Below are positions 11,359 to 27,827 of a stretch of DNA of 64,000 nucleotides, piece after piece. The stretch is from Rhodanobacter sp. Root480. GTDB taxonomy: Bacteria > Pseudomonadota > Gammaproteobacteria > Xanthomonadales > Rhodanobacteraceae. The translations under genes were made by a program, and so were the position numbers. The notes below the pieces were generated by a model that saw nothing but the letters and a program-made list of their open reading frames with translations, was not told the DNA's origin and made no database searches. Position 1 is the stretch's first letter. Every line of letters starts with the position of its first letter. The stretch lies in the NCBI RefSeq assembly GCF_001426645.1, contig NZ_LMEX01000002.1, forward strand, positions 1,136,322-1,200,321, written 5' to 3'.

Positions 11359-11763
11359 ATGGCATTCAGTACCAATACCAGTGGACCGATGTCGGAGATC
11401 AACGTTACCCCGTTGGTCGACGTGATGCTGGTGCTGTTGATCATCTTCATGATCACGGCGCCGGTACTCGCCCACAAGATCAAGGTCGATCTGCCGCAGC
11501 CGAATCCGAACGTGATCAATCCACCGAATCCGCTCGATCCGATTCGACTGAAGATCGATGCCGGTGGTGGGTTCTACTGGAACGACACGCCGGTCGATGA
11601 GCTGGGACTCAAGGCGCAGCTGGCGGTCATCGCCCAGCAGACCAATCAGCCGGAGATCCAGATCAACGCGGCCGATACGGTGGCTTACGAGTACGTGGCG
11701 CGCGTGCTGGCTGACGCGAAAAGCTACAACCTCGTAAAGATCGGCTTCACCGAAGGCGATTGA
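11359..11763 (+). CDS. exbD2: Biopolymer transport protein ExbD (second copy)
   Basis: This second ExbD paralogue (134 residues) has an N-terminus nearly identical to the upstream copy (MSEINVTPLVDVMLVLLIIF with the conserved Asp) and a divergent periplasmic domain. The two copies probably arose by tandem duplication. In Xanthomonas campestris, exbD2 has been reported as dispensable for iron uptake but needed for plant interactions; whether that holds here is unknown. It is the last gene before a strong intrinsic terminator. Confidence 0.93.
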   Translation: MAFSTNTSGPMSEINVTPLVDVMLVLLIIFMITAPVLAHKIKVDLPQPNPNVINPPNPLDPIRLKIDAGGGFYWNDTPVDELGLKAQLAVIAQQTNQPEIQINAADTVAYEYVARVLADAKSYNLVKIGFTEGD

Positions 11764-11793
11764 TTCGGTCAACAACCGGTTGCATGAGATAAA

Positions 11794-11823
11794 CAAAAAA
11801 CCCCGCTTCGGCGGGGTTTTTTG
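11794..11823 (+). terminator. Intrinsic terminator of the ton operon (bidirectional)
   Basis: A CCCCGC stem with a short TTCG loop and GCGGGG is flanked by A and T runs (AAAAAA before, TTTTTT after). It can end the rightward ton operon and also leftward pdxJ transcription, which converges here. Confidence 0.9.
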
Positions 11824-11891
11824 TGGGTGGAAATCGAACCTGTTGTATCGGAAATCGCCTTCGCTACGCGCCGGCGGCGCGCCACGACGAC

Positions 11892-12641
11892 TCAGCGCAG
11901 GATCTGCAGGTAGTTGCGTACGGTGACGGCGAGGCCTTCGTACAGGGCTTCGCCGATCAGCGCGTGGCCGATGGAGACTTCCGCCAGACCGGGGATGGCT
12001 GCCTTGAACGTGCCCAGGTTTTTCTGGCTGAGATCGTGGCCGGCGTTGACCGCCAGGCCAGCCTGCTGCGCGCACCGCGCCGTGGTGACGCAAGCTTCCA
12101 GTGCCAGGCCAGGGGCATCTTCGGCGAACGCCTTGGCATAGGGGCCGGTATAGATCTCGATGCGTTGCACGCCGATCGCCGCAGCCTGCTCGAAGGCTCG
12201 GGTCGTGTTGTCCGCGTCGACGAACAGGCTGACACGGCACCCCAGTTCGCAGAGTTCGGCGACGAGCGGACGCAGCCGTTCGATGTCGCGCAGGATATCG
12301 AAGCCGTGGTCGGAGGTGATCTGCCCGTCGCTGTCCGGTACCAGGGTGACCTGGGTCGGACGCACTTCGCGCGCCAGCGCGATCAAGCCGGGGTAGGCGC
12401 CGCGCGGACCGGCAAACGGATTGCCCTCGATGTTGTATTCGACCCGGCCGCGCAGCAGGGTGGCCAGCGCACGCACGTCGTCGGGTCGGACATGACGCAG
12501 GTCCGGTCGTGGGTGCACCGTGATTCCGCCGCAGCCCGCCTCGATGCAGGTGCGTGCCGCCTGGCAGATATCGGGTTCGGTATCACCGCGCGAATTGCGA
12601 AGGACCGCGATCTTGTTGAGATTGACGCTGAGCAAAGTCAT
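11892..12641 (-). CDS. pdxJ: Pyridoxine 5'-phosphate synthase
   Basis: PdxJ condenses 3-amino-2-oxopropyl phosphate with 1-deoxyxylulose 5-phosphate to give pyridoxine 5'-phosphate, the last step of de novo vitamin B6 synthesis. The 249-residue TIM-barrel protein starts [19 protein letters not shown] and shows [19 protein letters not shown], the substrate-binding region. The ATG at 12641 is chosen because it begins the conserved first strand; upstream in-frame ATGs would add an unconserved tail. It lies 77 bases downstream of the phosphopantetheinyl transferase and is convergent with the ton operon. Confidence 0.95.
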   Translation of the reverse strand: MTLLSVNLNKIAVLRNSRGDTEPDICQAARTCIEAGCGGITVHPRPDLRHVRPDDVRALATLLRGRVEYNIEGNPFAGPRGAYPGLIALAREVRPTQVTLVPDSDGQITSDHGFDILRDIERLRPLVAELCELGCRVSLFVDADNTTRAFEQAAAIGVQRIEIYTGPYAKAFAEDAPGLALEACVTTARCAQQAGLAVNAGHDLSQKNLGTFKAAIPGLAEVSIGHALIGEALYEGLAVTVRNYLQILR

Positions 12642-12718
12642 GGCGGAGTCGATGCAGGTGGCGGAGGCAACGGCTGATCGGATGCGGAATCGCTGCGTGG
12701 CCGAAAACAGTGCACCAA

Positions 12719-13363
12719 TCAAACGGCGCTGGCAAGCGCCCTCAGCCGAATCCGTCGCGCCTCACCACGCCATGCCAGCGCACCGACAAAAGCCTGGCCC
12801 AGCGCAAGCGGCTGCAGCTGCCAACCGCCGACATCCTCGCCATCGAACCGACGCAGCTGGATCAGTGCGTCGTCGCCGACGACGCTGAGCCGATCCAGGC
12901 CGAACGACAGTCCGTGGCCATGCGCTTTCAGCAGCGCTTCCTTGGCCGTCCATATATCAAGGAAAACCCCGCCGCGACGCTCGGGTGCGGCGCTGGCCAG
13001 CACCGCAATTTCGTCGTCGCTGAAAAACCGCTGTGCGATTTCCAGCGCCTTGGGCCGCGGACGCTGGCGCTCGATGTCCACGCCTGGCGTGATGCCGCGG
13101 GCGACGGCGATCAGTGCGTGGTCGCCGCTGTGCGACCAGTTGAAATCCAGCGCATCATCGTGAATCGCGGCCAGGGCTGGCCGGCCATGGTCGCCCTCGC
13201 GCAACTCCACCGCGGACGGGTCGATCGCGAGGTAGCGGGCCAACAGCCGGATCAGCGGCCGGCGACCTTCGGCGCGTTGATAATCCAGTTTCCACACGTG
13301 GATCTCGTCATCGTGCAGGGGCTCTGCTACGTTGCCAAGGCGGGGTGTGTCGGCGATCGTCAT
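12719..13363 (-). CDS. 4'-phosphopantetheinyl transferase (Sfp/AcpT type)
   Basis: This enzyme transfers 4'-phosphopantetheine from coenzyme A to a serine of acyl or peptidyl carrier proteins. The 214-residue protein shows the family motifs FNWSHSGD (74-81), GVDIE (94-98, magnesium-binding Asp and Glu) and [14 protein letters not shown] (138-151). This is the longer Sfp type rather than AcpS. An in-frame GTG at 13402 would add 13 residues; the ATG at 13363 is preferred but not certain. No carrier-protein or synthase cluster is in the window, so the substrate is unknown. It diverges from the symporter-kinase gene. Confidence 0.85.
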   Translation of the reverse strand: MTIADTPRLGNVAEPLHDDEIHVWKLDYQRAEGRRPLIRLLARYLAIDPSAVELREGDHGRPALAAIHDDALDFNWSHSGDHALIAVARGITPGVDIERQRPRPKALEIAQRFFSDDEIAVLASAAPERRGGVFLDIWTAKEALLKAHGHGLSFGLDRLSVVGDDALIQLRRFDGEDVGGWQLQPLALGQAFVGALAWRGEARRIRLRALASAV

Positions 13364-13536
13364 TCCACCATGGTGACGTTCACCGTGCCCGGGTACAAGC
13401 ACGGCGCGGCCTGCTCATCGGCGCGACCGGCTGCCGTGCAAGTCGCCACAGCGAGGCGCCGTCGGGGCTTTCGGTGTCGACGCCGCCCACGCGAAACGTC
13501 ATCGAGGCGCCGTCGTTCGTTTGCCGGGAGAGGGGC

Positions 13537-16500
13537 TTGATACAGGGTTGGCTGCTGCTGCTGGTATCGCTCCTGTATGTGGGCGTGCTGTTCGTGGTTG
13601 CCTACGCGGGCGATCGCCGGCCGCTCTACCCGCGCCAGCCGAAACTGCGTCCCGTCATCTACAGTTTTGCGCTGGCGGTGTACTGCTCGTCTTGGACGTT
13701 CTACGGTGCGGTCGGAACGGCGGCGCGCGACGGCCTAGCCTACCTGCCAATCTACCTGGGGCCGATCCTGCTGTTCGTGTTCGGCTTCGGCTTGATGCAG
13801 CGGATCGTGCGGATCGTGGGCCAGCGCAACATCACCTCGATCGCCGACTTCATCGGCGCGCGGTTCGGCAAGTCCCATGGCCTGGCGGCGCTGGTAGCTG
13901 TCATTGCGGTGACTGCCGTAGTGCCGTACATCGCATTGCAGTTCAAGGCCGTGGCCATGTCGTATGGCGTGCTCGGCGGGCATGCGTCGGTGCCGCTGCC
14001 GGCGGATGGCGTGGACAGCGCGTTGTGGTGTGCGGCGCTGCTGGCGGTGTTCGCGATCCTGTTCGGTACGCGCAGCATCGATGCGACCGAACACCATCAC
14101 GGCATGATGCTGGCGATCGCGCTGGAGTCGTTGATCAAGCTGGTGGCGTTCGTGGCTTTGGCCGGTTACGCGCTATGGCGTGGGCCGGGTCTGGTGGCCA
14201 CGGTGCAACTGCCGATGGACCAGCTCAGCCACGGGCTCTCGTCGGGCTTTCTGGCGCAAACCATGTTGGCGTTCTGCGCCATGTTCTGCCTGCCGCGCCA
14301 GTTCCAGATCGGCGTGGTGGAATGCGAGGAAGTCGATGACCTGAAGCGCGCGCGCTGGATGGTGCCGATCTACCTGGCCATCATCAGCATGGCGGTGCTG
14401 CCCATCGTGGCAGCGGGCACGCACATGCCCGTCGTGCGCGATGGCGCCGCCGATGCCTGGGTGCTCACGCTGCCGCTGGCGTACGGGGACAGCGGCGTCG
14501 CCCTGCTGGCCTTCATCGGTGGATTCTCCGCGGCAACCGGCATGGTGATCGTGGCCTCGGTGGCGCTGTCCACCATGATCAGCAACGACCTGGTGATGCC
14601 CGCGTTGTTGCGTATCCGCTGGTTGCGGCTGGAACAGCGCGATGACTTGTCGCAGCTGGTGCTGGCCGTGCGCCGGGTGGCCATCGTGGCGTTGGCGCTG
14701 ATGGCCTACGTCTACTACCGGCTGGCGGCCAACGCGGAAAACCTGGCGGCTACCGGATTGCTGGCCTTCGCCGCAGTGGCGCAGTTCGCACCCGCGTTGA
14801 TTGCCGCCCTGTACTGGCGCGGGGCCAGTCGCCGCGGCGTGGTCACCGGTTTGCTCAGTGGCTTCGCGGTCTGGGGTTACACCTTGCTGTTGCCGGCGCT
14901 GAGCCGCTCGGGTGCATGGCTGCAGCATGGCCCGCTAGGCCTGGGCTGGCTGCGACCGCAGGCGCTGTTCCAGCTCAGCGGCTGGGATCCGGTGATGCAC
15001 GGCACGTTCTGGTCGTTGCTGGTGAACGTGGGCTGCCTGGTGTTCGTGTCGTTGCGCTTTCGGCCCAGCCTGGAAGAGCGCCTGCACGCGGCGGTGTTCA
15101 TCGATGCCGACCCGGCCGGGCGGGGCGGGCCGGGCGATTGGCGCGGCCGCGTGGTGGTGGGCGACCTGCGCACCATCGCCGAACGCATCGTGGGCGAGCG
15201 CAGCGCCCGGCGGGCGTTCGATGAGTACGGGACGCGGCGCGAGCGGCCGCTGCTGGCGGGCGAGACGGCGGACCGGGCGCTGATCCAGTACACCGAGCGC
15301 CTGCTGGCCTCGGCGGTGGGCGCGGCCAACGCGCGGCGCATCCTGATCGGCGCGCTGTCCGGCAGCGGGCTGGACCTGGCCGAGTCGATGGCGCTGATGG
15401 ACGAGGCATCGCAGGAGCTGCGCTTCAACCGCGAGCTGCTTTCCACCACGCTGGAGAACGTGTCGCAGGGAATCAGCGTGGTCGATGCGGACATGCGCCT
15501 GGTCGCGTGGAACCGCCGCTACCTGGAACTCTTCGACTACCCCGACGGTATGGTCCACGTGGGCGTGCCGGTGGCCGACCTGATCCGCCGCAACGCGGAG
15601 CTCGGCGAATGTGGCCCCGGCGAAGTGGACGGCCATGTGGCCAAACGCATCGACTACATGCGGGCCGGCTCGTCGCACCTGTTCCAGCGCACACGACCCG
15701 ATGGCACCGTGATCGAGATGCGTGGGCGCGCACTGCCGGGCGGCGGCTACGTCACCACGTATACCGATGTCACCGCCTACAAGCATGCCGAGCAGGCCCT
15801 GATCGAGGCCAACGAAACCCTGGAACTGCGGGTGGAGCAGCGCACTGCGGAGCTGTCCGAATCCCTGGTCGCCACGGCGCATGCCCGCCGGGCGGCGGAA
15901 ACGGCCAACATCTCCAAGACCCGCTTCCTCGCCGCGGCCAGCCACGATTTGCTGCAACCGCTGAACGCGGCGCGGCTGTTCACCTCGGCCCTGCGCCAGC
16001 ATCCGGGGCTGGATGCCGAAGCCAGCCAGCTGGCCGAACGCATCGACGCCTCGTTCCGCTCCGCCGAGGACCTGCTCGACGCCTTGCTCGATACGTCGCG
16101 CCTGGATACGGGCAGCTACCGGCCCGAAGTGAGCGGCTTCGCGCTGGCGGAGCTGTTCGAATCGCTGCAGGCGCAGTTCGCCGTGGTGGCCGAGCAACGT
16201 GGCCTGAAACTGCGGGTGGCGACGACCCGCCTCGCCGTGCGCAGCGATCCGCAGCTGTTGCGGCGCGTGCTGCAAAACTTTCTCTCCAATGCCTTGCGTT
16301 ACACGCGCCAGGGCGGCGTGCTGCTGGGCGCGCGGCGGATGGGCGACGAGGTGCGGATCGAAGTGTGGGACTCGGGCCCCGGCATCGCGGCGGAGCAGCG
16401 GGCGCGCATCTTCGACGAGTTCCAGCGGCTGGAGCAGCCGTCACCGTGGGGCGAGAAAGGGCTGGGCCTGGGCCTGTCGATCTGCGATCGGCTGGCCGGC

Positions 16501-17010
16501 ATTCTGGGCCATCGGCTCGACCTGCATTCGCGCCCCGGCCATGGCAGCTGCTTCGCGGTCACCGTGCCGCGCAATGAACCGGTGGCGCCGCGGCGGCACA
16601 AGATCCTGCAGCGTGGGCCGGATGCACGACTGCCGCTGACCGTGTTGTGCCTGGACAACGATGAATCCATCCTCGATGGCATGCGTGCACTGCTCGGTCG
16701 ATGGGGCGTGGATTGCCGCACCGCGGTGGACGTGACGCAGGCGCGCATCGAATTGCAACGCGGGCCGGTCGACCTGATCCTCGCCGACTACCATCTGGCC
16801 GACGACACCGATGGCTTGCAGGCATTGGAGCAATTGCGGGCCGACTTCGCGCAGTTGCCGCCGGCGGCCATCATCACCGCCGATGGCAGTGTCGAGCTGA
16901 AACAGCGGGCGCGGGCGCTGGGTTATCCACTGCTGCACAAGCCGGTGAAGCCGGCGGCGTTGCGGGCGTTGCTGGCTTCGCCGCTGCGGCCGCAGGGTAG
17001 CGGCGACTGA
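13537..17010 (+). CDS. Sodium/solute-symporter-like hybrid sensor histidine kinase (CrbS/MxtR-like)
   Basis: This very large (about 1157 residues) membrane hybrid kinase starts with a sodium:solute symporter-like module of about 12-13 transmembrane helices (about 1-500), followed by a PAS domain (around VSQGISVVDADMRLVAWNRR), a coiled linker, a histidine-kinase core (AASHDLLQPLNAARLF, phospho-His at 803; NFLSNALRYT; GLGLGLSICDRLA) and a C-terminal receiver (LILADYHLADD, phospho-Asp near 1084). This layout matches CrbS/MxtR, which with a LuxR-type partner controls acs. A TTG start at 13537 is chosen for its GGGAGAGGGG ribosome-binding site and because the first helix follows at once. The likely partner and acs lie 6-13 kb away, beyond gltBD. 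Confidence 0.88.
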   Translation: MIQGWLLLLVSLLYVGVLFVVAYAGDRRPLYPRQPKLRPVIYSFALAVYCSSWTFYGAVGTAARDGLAYLPIYLGPILLFVFGFGLMQRIVRIVGQRNITSIADFIGARFGKSHGLAALVAVIAVTAVVPYIALQFKAVAMSYGVLGGHASVPLPADGVDSALWCAALLAVFAILFGTRSIDATEHHHGMMLAIALESLIKLVAFVALAGYALWRGPGLVATVQLPMDQLSHGLSSGFLAQTMLAFCAMFCLPRQFQIGVVECEEVDDLKRARWMVPIYLAIISMAVLPIVAAGTHMPVVRDGAADAWVLTLPLAYGDSGVALLAFIGGFSAATGMVIVASVALSTMISNDLVMPALLRIRWLRLEQRDDLSQLVLAVRRVAIVALALMAYVYYRLAANAENLAATGLLAFAAVAQFAPALIAALYWRGASRRGVVTGLLSGFAVWGYTLLLPALSRSGAWLQHGPLGLGWLRPQALFQLSGWDPVMHGTFWSLLVNVGCLVFVSLRFRPSLEERLHAAVFIDADPAGRGGPGDWRGRVVVGDLRTIAERIVGERSARRAFDEYGTRRERPLLAGETADRALIQYTERLLASAVGAANARRILIGALSGSGLDLAESMALMDEASQELRFNRELLSTTLENVSQGISVVDADMRLVAWNRRYLELFDYPDGMVHVGVPVADLIRRNAELGECGPGEVDGHVAKRIDYMRAGSSHLFQRTRPDGTVIEMRGRALPGGGYVTTYTDVTAYKHAEQALIEANETLELRVEQRTAELSESLVATAHARRAAETANISKTRFLAAASHDLLQPLNAARLFTSALRQHPGLDAEASQLAERIDASFRSAEDLLDALLDTSRLDTGSYRPEVSGFALAELFESLQAQFAVVAEQRGLKLRVATTRLAVRSDPQLLRRVLQNFLSNALRYTRQGGVLLGARRMGDEVRIEVWDSGPGIAAEQRARIFDEFQRLEQPSPWGEKGLGLGLSICDRLAGILGHRLDLHSRPGHGSCFAVTVPRNEPVAPRRHKILQRGPDARLPLTVLCLDNDESILDGMRALLGRWGVDCRTAVDVTQARIELQRGPVDLILADYHLADDTDGLQALEQLRADFAQLPPAAIITADGSVELKQRARALGYPLLHKPVKPAALRALLASPLRPQGSGD

Positions 17011-17085
17011 CGACGGGGGCGGGAGTTCAGCAGGTAATCACTGCGCTGCGCGCCGGATGGCGCGCAGCGTATCGTCGGTATCAGC

Positions 17086-18549
17086 TCAACGCGGCAGCGT
17101 CGAAACGCCCATCAGGAACTCGTCCACGGCGTGGGCGCACTGGCGCCCTTCGCGGATCGCCCAGACCACCAGCGATTGCCCGCGACGCATGTCGCCGGCG
17201 GCGAATACCTTGTCGACGCTGGTGCGGTAGCTGGCGGCGCCATCGGTGCTGGCCTTGGCATTGCCGCGGGCGTCCTTGTCCACGCCGAACGCATCCAGCA
17301 CCGTCTGCACGGGCGACACGAAGCCCATCGCCAGCAGCACCAGGTCGGCGGCGATCTCGAATTCGCTGCCGGCGACTTCGCTCATCTTGCCGTCCTTCCA
17401 CTCCAGCCGCACGCCGGTGAGGCTCTTCACGTTGCCCTTGCCGTCGTCGTTGAAGTGCTTGGTGGCCACGGACCAGTCGCGCTGGCAACCTTCCTCATGC
17501 GAGGTCGAGGTACGCAGGCGCAGCGGCCAGTACGGCCACACCAGTGGCTTGTTCTCCTGCGCCGGCGGTTGCGGCAGCAGCTCGAACTGGGTCACCGAAA
17601 TCGCGCCCTGGCGGTTGGAGGTACCCACGCAGTCGGAGCCGGTGTCGCCACCGCCGATCACCACCACCTTCTTGGCGGTGGCCAGCGTCTGGTGCTTCAG
17701 CCGATCACCGGCCACCACCTTGTTCTGCTGCGGCAGGAAATCCATCGCGAAATGGACCCCCTTCAGCTCACGCCCGGGCACCGGCAGGTCGCGCGGCGTC
17801 TCGGAGCCGCCGGCGATGATCACCGCGTCGAACTCGGCCTGCAACTGCTCGGGCGTGACCGCCTCGACCTTGCCGTAGCGGGCGGCGTCCGCCGCCGCAC
17901 CCACGAAGACGCTGGTGCGAAGCTGCACACCCTCGGCGCGCATCTGCTTCACGCGCCGGTCGATATGGCTTTTTTCCAGCTTGAAATCGGGGATGCCGTA
18001 GCGCAGCAGGCCGCCGACGCGGTCATTCTTCTCGAACACGGTCACCGCATGGCCCACCCGCGCCAGCTGCTGCGCGGCGGCCAGGCCGGCCGGGCCGGAA
18101 CCGACCACGGCGACTTTCCAGCCGGTCTTGATGGCGGCCGGCTGCGGCGTGACCCAGCCCTCCTCCCACGCCTTGTCGATGATCTTGTGCTCGATCGACT
18201 TGATGCCCACCGCGTCGCTGTTGATGTTCAGCGTGCAGGCGGCCTCGCACGGGGCGGGGCAGATGCGGCCGGTGAACTCGGGGAAGTTGTTGGTGGAATG
18301 CAGCACCTCGATCGCGTGCTTCCAGTCCTGCCGGTACACCAGGTCGTTGAAGTCCGGAATGATGTTGTTGACCGGGCAGCCGTGGTGACAGAACGGGATG
18401 CCGCAATCCATGCAGCGCGCGCCCTGGACTTTCGCCTGCTCATCAGTCAGCTGCTGGGTGAATTCGCGCCAGTGCTTGAGCCGCTGCGTGGGTACCTCGG
18501 CGGTTTCCGCCTGACGGGGGTATTCGAGAAAGCCGGTAATCTTGCCCAT
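17086..18549 (-). CDS. gltD: Glutamate synthase (NADPH) small subunit
   Basis: GltD takes electrons from NADPH and passes them through FAD and iron-sulfur clusters to GltB. The 487-residue protein has the N-terminal cysteine motifs [17 protein letters not shown] and [11 protein letters not shown] for two [4Fe-4S] clusters, an FAD-binding Rossmann motif [19 protein letters not shown] and an NADPH-binding site [16 protein letters not shown]. It lies 18 bases downstream of gltB on the same strand; this gltB-gltD order is common. With GltB it converts 2-oxoglutarate and glutamine into two glutamates. Confidence 0.96.
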   Translation of the reverse strand: MGKITGFLEYPRQAETAEVPTQRLKHWREFTQQLTDEQAKVQGARCMDCGIPFCHHGCPVNNIIPDFNDLVYRQDWKHAIEVLHSTNNFPEFTGRICPAPCEAACTLNINSDAVGIKSIEHKIIDKAWEEGWVTPQPAAIKTGWKVAVVGSGPAGLAAAQQLARVGHAVTVFEKNDRVGGLLRYGIPDFKLEKSHIDRRVKQMRAEGVQLRTSVFVGAAADAARYGKVEAVTPEQLQAEFDAVIIAGGSETPRDLPVPGRELKGVHFAMDFLPQQNKVVAGDRLKHQTLATAKKVVVIGGGDTGSDCVGTSNRQGAISVTQFELLPQPPAQENKPLVWPYWPLRLRTSTSHEEGCQRDWSVATKHFNDDGKGNVKSLTGVRLEWKDGKMSEVAGSEFEIAADLVLLAMGFVSPVQTVLDAFGVDKDARGNAKASTDGAASYRTSVDKVFAAGDMRRGQSLVVWAIREGRQCAHAVDEFLMGVSTLPR

Positions 18550-18567
18550 TGTCTATTCCTTCGCGGG

Positions 18568-23268
<4,701 letters not shown>

Positions 23269-23297
23269 GTGTCGATCCCGGAAAAAGGGGAGTATCG

Positions 23298-23325
23298 ACT
23301 ATAGTGCGCTGCAACAAAAAAGCAA
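23298..23325 (-). promoter_or_regulatory. Putative gltB promoter
   Basis: Read on the minus strand, TTGCTT (23320-23325) and TATAGT (23298-23303) are 16 bases apart, about 30 bases before the gltB ATG, in an A/T-rich patch. It is a sigma-70-like match. No operator was assigned. Confidence 0.5.
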
Positions 23326-23436
23326 GAAAAATCAAATAGCCGTATATGAGGCCGAACCGGAAGCGCCGATCAGCCCGAAAAAAGGGCAAACGACCGTACG
23401 AATTTCCGACGTTGCCGGTATCTGCCCGGCGCTCGC

Positions 23437-24108
23437 TCAGCCGGCGCCGTCCGGCAGCGGCGGCGGGCTTTGCTGGTCCACCGCCAGATGGCTGGCGACC
23501 AATGCCACCTGGGTGCGGTTGCCGACCCCCAGCTTGCGCATGATCGCGGTCATGTGCGCCTTCACGGTGGCTTCGGAGACGCCCAGCTCCCAGGCAATCT
23601 GCTTGTTGAGCAGGCCCTCGGCGATCATCGTCATCACCCGGAACTGCTGCGGAGTCAGCGTCGCCACCTGGGCGGCGACGGCGGCTTCGTCCGGTGGCAG
23701 TTCGGCCGCGGCGCCCACCAGCGTCGGCGGCAGCCAGACGTCGCCATCGAGCACGGCGCGGATCGCCGCCACGATGTCTTCGCCGGGACTGGACTTGGGG
23801 ATGTAAGCCGACGCGCCGTGACCCAGCGCGCGGCGCGCCACCTGCGGCTCCTCGTGACCGGAGACCACGATGGTCGGCAGGCCCGGATACTGGCCGCGGA
23901 TATGCGCCAGCGCGGAATAGCCGCGGGCACCGGGCATGTGCAGATCCAGCAGCAACAGGTCCGCGTCGGGCAGCCGTTCGATCAACGCCAGCAAGGCATG
24001 CACGCTGTCGGCCGCATGCACCTGCGCCTGCGGCACCGCCGTCAATACCGCCCGCTGCAACGCATCGCGAAACAGCGGGTGGTCATCGGCGATCAGGATG
24101 TCGGGCAT
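23437..24108 (-). CDS. LuxR/NarL-family response regulator (CrbR/ErdR-like)
   Basis: This 223-residue response regulator has an N-terminal receiver (ILIADDHPLF; phospho-Asp55 in LLLLDLHMPG; the SGHEEP and PKSS motifs) and a C-terminal LuxR helix-turn-helix (LTPQQFRVMTMIAEGLLNKQ, then VSEATVKAHMTAIMRKLGV). The start MPDILIADDHPLF is the ATG at 24108; upstream in-frame codons come from a repeat element. Its position next to acs and the symporter-type hybrid kinase at 13.5-17 kb fits the CrbS/CrbR system, in which the regulator activates acetyl-CoA synthetase. The pairing is inferred. Confidence 0.87.
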   Translation of the reverse strand: MPDILIADDHPLFRDALQRAVLTAVPQAQVHAADSVHALLALIERLPDADLLLLDLHMPGARGYSALAHIRGQYPGLPTIVVSGHEEPQVARRALGHGASAYIPKSSPGEDIVAAIRAVLDGDVWLPPTLVGAAAELPPDEAAVAAQVATLTPQQFRVMTMIAEGLLNKQIAWELGVSEATVKAHMTAIMRKLGVGNRTQVALVASHLAVDQQSPPPLPDGAG

Positions 24109-24116
24109 GGGGAGAG

Positions 24117-24215
24117 CCGGGAGTAGGGAATGGGGAATAGGGAATGGATGTACGAGGTTTGCGGGGAAGTGCGCGCTTGCGCACCGATTCCCCATTCTCC
24201 ATTCCCCATTCCCGG
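24117..24215. repeat. Paired G-rich inverted repeat element, copy 1
   Basis: The left arm (24117-24147) is built of GGGAATR-type heptads and the right arm (24186-24215) is its near-complement (ATTCCCC units), with about 38 bases between. It fills the gap between the response regulator start and the acs stop. The same element type recurs at 31068-31209 and 53919-54017, with a single arm near 52028-52060. Confidence 0.85.
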
Positions 24216-24217
24216 TA

Positions 24218-26158
<1,941 letters not shown>

Positions 26159-26284
26159 GGCTGGCCTCCTGCTGGCCGCCGCATGGGCGGCATCGATGAA
26201 TGGATGGCTTGGCGGCGTCGACGCCACCTGACGATCGAGTGTAGCCCCATCGCCAACGGGCGGCAGGCGGCCGCGCGCATCGAC

Positions 26285-26316
26285 TTTGGTCGAATAGCGA
26301 CCAAAGGCGAATAGCG
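26285..26316. promoter_or_regulatory. Candidate operator between acs and porin
   Basis: The perfect inverted repeat TTTGGTCG (26285-26292) / CGACCAAA (26298-26305) has a 5-base spacer and overlaps two direct copies of CGAATAGCG (26291-26299 and 26308-26316) with 17-base period. It is centrally placed in the divergent acs-porin region. The binding protein is unknown; the neighbouring LuxR-type regulator is the obvious candidate. Confidence 0.45.
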
Positions 26317-26369
26317 GCGCGCGCCGCAGCATGGCCATGCTCAACTCGACAACCACCGGGGAGAGCCGC

Positions 26370-27734
26370 ATGACCACGCGATACCCAAACCGCTACAAGG
26401 CGCTGGCGCTTGGCGTGGCCTGCGCTCTCAGCCTGCCGCTGGCGGCGCATGCGCAAAGCGATACGCGCGAACAACAGCTCGAGCAGCGTGTGGCGCAGCT
26501 GGAGCAGCAGTTGAACGAGCTGAAGAGTTTGGTGCAGGCGCAGGCCGCGCAGGCGCAAGCTCCGGCCGCGGCCCCGGCGAAGACTGTCGCCGCCGCACCC
26601 GCCGCGCACGAAGTGGTGTTGACCACGCCCGGCAACGCGTATGCCAACACCAAGGTGAAGATCGGCGGCTTCATCAAGACCGATTTCATGTCCACCCATA
26701 CGGACGGCTATCTGGGCGACCAGAACGCGGCGCGCGACTTGTACCTGCCCGGCGCCACGCCGATCGGCGGCAAGTCGGCCAGCTACAGCGACATGCACGC
26801 CAAGTTCTCGCGAATCGGCGTGGGCGTGGACAGCCTCACCGACGGCGGCGACAAGGTCGGCGCCTTCCTGGAGTGGGATTTCTTCGGCAACTCGCTGGGC
26901 AACGAGAACGCCAGCAACGGCTACGGCCTCACCTTGCGACACGCCTACCTGTACTGGAACAACTGGCTGGCCGGCCAGACCTGGACCAACTTCATGGACC
27001 CGAACGCGCTGCCGGAGGCGGTCGACTTCATCGGCGTCACCGACGGCACCGTGTTCGTGCGCCAGGCGCAGTTGCGCTACACCAGCGGCGGTTTCGCGGT
27101 GGCGCTGGAAAACCCGCACACCACGGTCACGCCGTACCAGGGCGGCAGCGCGCAGCTTTCGCCCGACCACAACGTGATGCCCGACCTCACCGCGCGCTAC
27201 ACCTGGAAGGGCGACTGGGGCTTCTTTGGCGTGGCCGGCCTGCTGCGCCAGCTGCGCACCGATGGCCGCAACGACGCGGTGCCCAGCGACACCAGCACCG
27301 CCACCGCCGGCGGTGTCAGCGTGATGGGCAAGGCCGTGCTCGGCAGCAACGATGACTTGCGCTACAGCGCCACCGTGGGCAAGGGCATCGGCCGCTACGT
27401 GGGCCTGGCGAACTTCGCCGCCGACGGCATGTTGAACGCCGCCAGCGACATCGAGACCCGCCGGGTCTGGGCCGCGTATCTGGCCTGGCACCACGCGTTC
27501 GACGACCGCCTGCGGATGAATCTGATGGTGGCGCGCAACGGCATCGACAACGATGTGGCGCTCACCGGCCCGGCGGCCAACCGGCACACCGAAAGCGCGC
27601 ACGTGAACCTGCTCTATTCGCCCCTGCCCAAGGTGGATCTCGGCGCGGAATACGCCTGGGGTCGCCGCGTGCTGGAGAACAACGACTCGGGCAAACTGCA
27701 GCGGCTGCAGTTCACCGCCAAATACTCGTTCTGA
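26370..27734 (+). CDS. DcaP-like outer-membrane porin
   Basis: This 454-residue protein has a signal peptide (ending LPLAAHAQ), then a periplasmic coiled-coil segment ([20 protein letters not shown]) and a beta-barrel with alternating hydrophobic strands ending in a terminal Phe (LQFTAKYSF), the usual C-terminal signal for outer-membrane assembly. An N-terminal coiled coil plus barrel of this length fits the DcaP family of trimeric porins that take up negatively charged small molecules. The ATG at 26370 is chosen for its GGGGAG ribosome-binding site. It is followed by a symporter and diverges from acs, suggesting carboxylate uptake. Confidence 0.83.
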   Translation: MTTRYPNRYKALALGVACALSLPLAAHAQSDTREQQLEQRVAQLEQQLNELKSLVQAQAAQAQAPAAAPAKTVAAAPAAHEVVLTTPGNAYANTKVKIGGFIKTDFMSTHTDGYLGDQNAARDLYLPGATPIGGKSASYSDMHAKFSRIGVGVDSLTDGGDKVGAFLEWDFFGNSLGNENASNGYGLTLRHAYLYWNNWLAGQTWTNFMDPNALPEAVDFIGVTDGTVFVRQAQLRYTSGGFAVALENPHTTVTPYQGGSAQLSPDHNVMPDLTARYTWKGDWGFFGVAGLLRQLRTDGRNDAVPSDTSTATAGGVSVMGKAVLGSNDDLRYSATVGKGIGRYVGLANFAADGMLNAASDIETRRVWAAYLAWHHAFDDRLRMNLMVARNGIDNDVALTGPAANRHTESAHVNLLYSPLPKVDLGAEYAWGRRVLENNDSGKLQRLQFTAKYSF

Positions 27735-27827
27735 CCGGCGCCGGCTCGCCGGCGCGCCACTGGCTTTGAACCGATGGCCGCCCACCCGCAAGGGAGGGCG
27801 GCGATCCATTACCAAGGGGAGTACAGC

